Source: CAYSLU01 sp964431965 (GTDB taxonomy: Bacteria; Verrucomicrobiota; Kiritimatiellia; CAIKKV01; CAYSLU01). From it: a DNA stretch of 8,052 nt. Each line of letters opens with the position of its first letter. Within the stretch, counting starts at the first letter, position 1. Made by a program: the position numbers and the translations under genes. The notes beneath the pieces are model-generated. The model searched no databases and was not told where the DNA came from. It saw only the letters and a list, made by a program, of their open reading frames with translations. Shown here piece by piece: positions 5,839-8,052 of this stretch. The stretch spans positions 1 through 8,052 of the forward strand of contig CAYSLU010000141.1 in assembly GCA_964431965.1 (NCBI GenBank). Reading direction: 5' to 3'.

Positions 5839-6927
5839 TCAGCCGTAGCGCGCCAGTTCCAGCCCGCGGTCTCGGAAGTAGAGGAAGGTGTCGTAGTTGA
5901 CGTCCGGCGGCGTCGAGTGGTCCGAGGCCAGGATGTAGGGCGTCTTCGACTTCATCAGCGGGAGGATCTTCTTCCGCAGCTCCGCATCGATCCGCACGCG
6001 ATCATTTGAGATGATCTCCCGGATATCGATGTTGCCGAAGAACCCGATCCGGTCGCCGTAGAGCTGGTTCAGGCGCAGCACGTCCATGCCCGCCTTCACC
6101 TCCATCGCCTGCAGCATGTCGATGCCCGCCTCGATCATGCCCGGCACGAGCGCCTCGACCATGCCGCAGGAGTGCATGATTACGCGCAGGCCCCGCTCGT
6201 GGGCCCAGCCGATCGTTCGCTCGTGCGCCGGCTGGATGATCTCGCGGTACATCGCGGGCGACATGAAGGGCTTCTCCTTGAAGCCCATGTCCTCGTAGAA
6301 GAAGATCCCGTCGGGCATCCCGCCCTCGGCGAACAGGATCTCCCACATCGCGATGATGTAATCGGCGTAGGTCCGGGTCATGTCCTTCACCCAGTCGGGG
6401 TCGTCCGCCATCCCGAGCAGCATGTACTCGTGCCCGCACACGGGGTGCATCAGCTCGAAGACATTCACGCCGGCCCAGCAGAAGAAGTTGCCGCGCTCGG
6501 CAGCCCCGGCGCGAACCTTGCGGTAGCCCTCGATATCCACCCGCCGCCGCTCCGGCTTCAGGTGCGGGACGATGTGCTCCGCCCAGCCGTGCCGGTCCTT
6601 CACCAGGAAGTCCACGTGCTCCGGCGTGCCGGCCTTGTTCTTCCACCATCGAAGCAGCGCGCCGTTGCCGTTGCGGACCAGCTTGGTCTCGGCGTCTTCC
6701 TCGACGGTCACGCTGCCGACCGCGAGGTTCGCCTCCGAGTTGAACCAGCCCGCGGACTCGATCTCCATCTTGAAGTGCAGGTTCAGGGGCTCGTCGGGCT
6801 TGACGTGCCCTTCGGTCTGCCAGCGGCGGGCCGTCTCGCCCCAGATGCTCTCGGTGAACGAAGCCCGGTCGACCGGCTTTCGCTCGAGCAGGTTGCGCAC
6901 GCGTTCGCGGGGGGTCATGGCGTCCAT
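5839..6927 (-). CDS. Uroporphyrinogen decarboxylase (URO-D) family protein, methyltransferase-type
   Basis: A 362-residue protein of the URO-D superfamily TIM barrel. It starts MTPRERVRNLLERKPVDR, the usual N-terminal helix of the family. Middle motifs are GGMPDGIFFYEDMGFKEKPFMSP (202-224) and YREIIQPAHER (227-237). MHSCG (251-255) matches the HxC zinc-ligand motif of MtaA/CmuA-type corrinoid methyltransferases, and ASDHSTPPDVNYDTF (334-348) closes the barrel. The Arg-rich porphyrin-binding segment of true HemE (RQAGRY-type) is not seen, so heme synthesis is unlikely. A role in methyl transfer to or from a corrinoid or thiol is an inference, and no corrinoid protein gene is adjacent. The ATG at 6927 is preferred over that at 6918 because AGAGG lies 6 nt upstream of it. 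It follows valS by 34 bp, probably in one transcript, and is followed by the repeat region. Confidence 0.87.
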   Translation of the reverse strand: MDAMTPRERVRNLLERKPVDRASFTESIWGETARRWQTEGHVKPDEPLNLHFKMEIESAGWFNSEANLAVGSVTVEEDAETKLVRNGNGALLRWWKNKAGTPEHVDFLVKDRHGWAEHIVPHLKPERRRVDIEGYRKVRAGAAERGNFFCWAGVNVFELMHPVCGHEYMLLGMADDPDWVKDMTRTYADYIIAMWEILFAEGGMPDGIFFYEDMGFKEKPFMSPAMYREIIQPAHERTIGWAHERGLRVIMHSCGMVEALVPGMIEAGIDMLQAMEVKAGMDVLRLNQLYGDRIGFFGNIDIREIISNDRVRIDAELRKKILPLMKSKTPYILASDHSTPPDVNYDTFLYFRDRGLELARYG

Positions 6928-6961
6928 GGGATTCCTCTCTTCAGCGGGCGATCGTCGGGGC

Positions 6962-8052
6962 TCACGCCTCGCCGAGCATGGCGACCAGCCGCCGGATCTT
7001 GTCCTGCTTCTCCGTCAGTTCCGCCTGCCGCGCCCGCTGGATCTCGACCACCTCGGGCTTGGCCTTCCCGACGAACCCGGGGTTGCTGAGCTTGCCGTTC
7101 ACGCGGGCCAGATCGGCCTCGATCTCGGCGAGCTGCGCCGTCAGGCGCGCCTTTTCGGCCGCCGCGTCCACGAGCCCCTGCAGCGGCATGTAGATCGTGC
7201 CGAAGCCGCCGATCGCCGAGGGCATGGCCTTCGTCGGCGCCAGATCGGCGTCCACCGTAAGCTGTCCCGCCTTGAGCAGGGGCCGGATGGAGGCCGACTC
7301 GGCGGCCAGGCGCTCCGCCACGGCGGCCGAGTTGGGCTTCACGAGGAAGTCGGCCGCCTGGCCCGGCTGGATGCCGTAGTCGGCGCGCAGCATGCGGCCC
7401 GACCGAATCATCTCGTGCTTCGCGTCCACATACGCCACGACCTCGGCCGTGACGCCGAGCCGCGCCGACTCCGCTGCGCCCAGCGGCTTCGGCCACGAGG
7501 CGTTCATGATTGAGTCGTCCGCCCCGCCGAACCCGAGGCCGTGCCACAGCTCCTCGGTGATGAACGGCATGAACGGGTGCAGCAGGCGCAGCGCGTTCGA
7601 GAACGCGTACCGCATGACCGACAGCACCTGGCTCCGCCGTGCGGCGTCCTGCCCGTAGAGGATCTCCTTCGAGTACTCCACGTACCAGTCGCAGAACTGG
7701 TGCCACACGAACTCGTACAGCGCGAGCGCGGCCTCGTTGAACCGGAACCCGTCGAGGTGCGCGTTCACGAGCCCGATCGTCTCGTCGAGCTTGGCCAGCA
7801 GGTGCCGGTCGTCGGACCCCAGCAGCGCCGGGTCGAAGCCCGCCGCGTCGGCCGACGGCGCCGGCGCCTCGCCCACCTGCATCAGCAGGAAGCGCGCGGC
7901 GTTCCAGATCTTGGTTCCGAAGTTGCGGCCGATCTCGAACTTGTCGTTCGAGAGGAACACGTCCTGCCCGGTCGCCGTGATCATCATCAGGCTGAAGCGC
8001 AGCGCGTCCGCGCTGTACTGGTCGATGATCGTCAGCGGATCGATCGAGTTCC
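6962..8052 (-). CDS. valS: Valine--tRNA ligase, C-terminal part (5' end outside window)
   Basis: The frame is open to the window edge: 362 codons are present, starting NSIDPLTIIDQYSADALRFSL, which in class I synthetases directly follows the KMSKS loop (MSKSLGN-). The Rossmann catalytic core, editing domain and KMSKS therefore lie just outside. The anticodon-binding helical domain is clear: IGRNFGTKIWNAARF and LLHPFMPFITEELWHGLGF. The last 65 or so residues (EKARLTAQLAEIEADLARV, then NPGFVGKAKPEVVEIQR) are the C-terminal coiled-coil arm specific to ValRS, which contacts the tRNA elbow; this separates it from IleRS and LeuRS. The enzyme charges tRNA-Val with valine in the cytoplasm. The ATG at 7987 is internal and not a start. 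The URO-D family gene lies 34 bp downstream with its own SD and no terminator between. Confidence 0.95.
   Translation of the reverse strand, partial: NSIDPLTIIDQYSADALRFSLMMITATGQDVFLSNDKFEIGRNFGTKIWNAARFLLMQVGEAPAPSADAAGFDPALLGSDDRHLLAKLDETIGLVNAHLDGFRFNEAALALYEFVWHQFCDWYVEYSKEILYGQDAARRSQVLSVMRYAFSNALRLLHPFMPFITEELWHGLGFGGADDSIMNASWPKPLGAAESARLGVTAEVVAYVDAKHEMIRSGRMLRADYGIQPGQAADFLVKPNSAAVAERLAAESASIRPLLKAGQLTVDADLAPTKAMPSAIGGFGTIYMPLQGLVDAAAEKARLTAQLAEIEADLARVNGKLSNPGFVGKAKPEVVEIQRARQAELTEKQDKIRRLVAMLGEA

Noticed and set aside
6172..7513. Overlapping plus-strand ORFs of 305 and 313 codons over the URO-D and valS genes
   Set aside because: Antisense to two confidently recognised genes, with biased composition and no family motif.
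7985..7987. ATG at 7987 as the start of the synthetase fragment
   Set aside because: The frame continues upstream to the window edge with typical ValRS sequence (IDPLTIIDQYSADALRF), so this Met is internal.

Overview
The window reads as chromosomal sequence from a GC-rich (roughly two-thirds G+C), free-living bacterium. The gene families suggest the PVC group (Planctomycetota, Lentisphaerota or Kiritimatiellota) or a similar lineage. Pointers are a protein beginning with the 'RRELFVDDFL' signature common in planctomycete carbohydrate-active genes, a DUF4349 lipoprotein, a KdgK-like PfkB kinase and a non-heme URO-D family protein. This placement is inferred from protein family alone.

Layout. 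Positions 1-3684 hold three genes on the minus strand, with gaps of only 17 and 14 bp and a Shine-Dalgarno (SD) sequence before each. In order of transcription they are a 2-keto-3-deoxygluconate-kinase-like sugar kinase, a DUF4349 lipoprotein with an extra C-terminal domain, and a beta-propeller protein of glycosidase/sialidase type that runs off the window at base 1. The 143-bp gap 3685-3827 is divergent. It holds a good sigma70-type promoter for the kinase operon, whose spacer is almost filled by a perfect 15-bp inverted repeat, and a weaker candidate promoter for the plus-strand RraA-family aldolase gene (3828-4556). The kinase and the RraA-like enzyme could form a sugar-acid catabolic pair, with the lipoprotein and propeller acting upstream; this is inference from context.

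The RraA gene converges on rlmB (minus strand, 4625-5380). The gap between them is built from tandem heptamers of the GACCAGT/GATCACT type in opposite orientations, forming a 69-nt hairpin, and the stop codons of both genes lie inside heptamers. Upstream of rlmB are two nested mini-ORFs with overlapping stop/start codons, then about 370 bp of non-coding DNA holding a 175-bp tandem duplication (about 90% identical by eye) with 28-nt inverted arms that can pair in alternative ways.

Positions 5839-8052 hold a URO-D family protein (a likely methyltransferase-type member, not heme biosynthesis) and, 34 bp upstream of it, the C-terminal third of valyl-tRNA synthetase, cut by the window edge just after where KMSKS should lie. 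Both are on the minus strand and probably co-transcribed.

No tRNA, rRNA, CRISPR array, insertion sequence or phage gene was seen. The most unusual material is the repeat DNA around rlmB and the operator-like palindrome in the kinase promoter. I found no clear new defence or mobile system.
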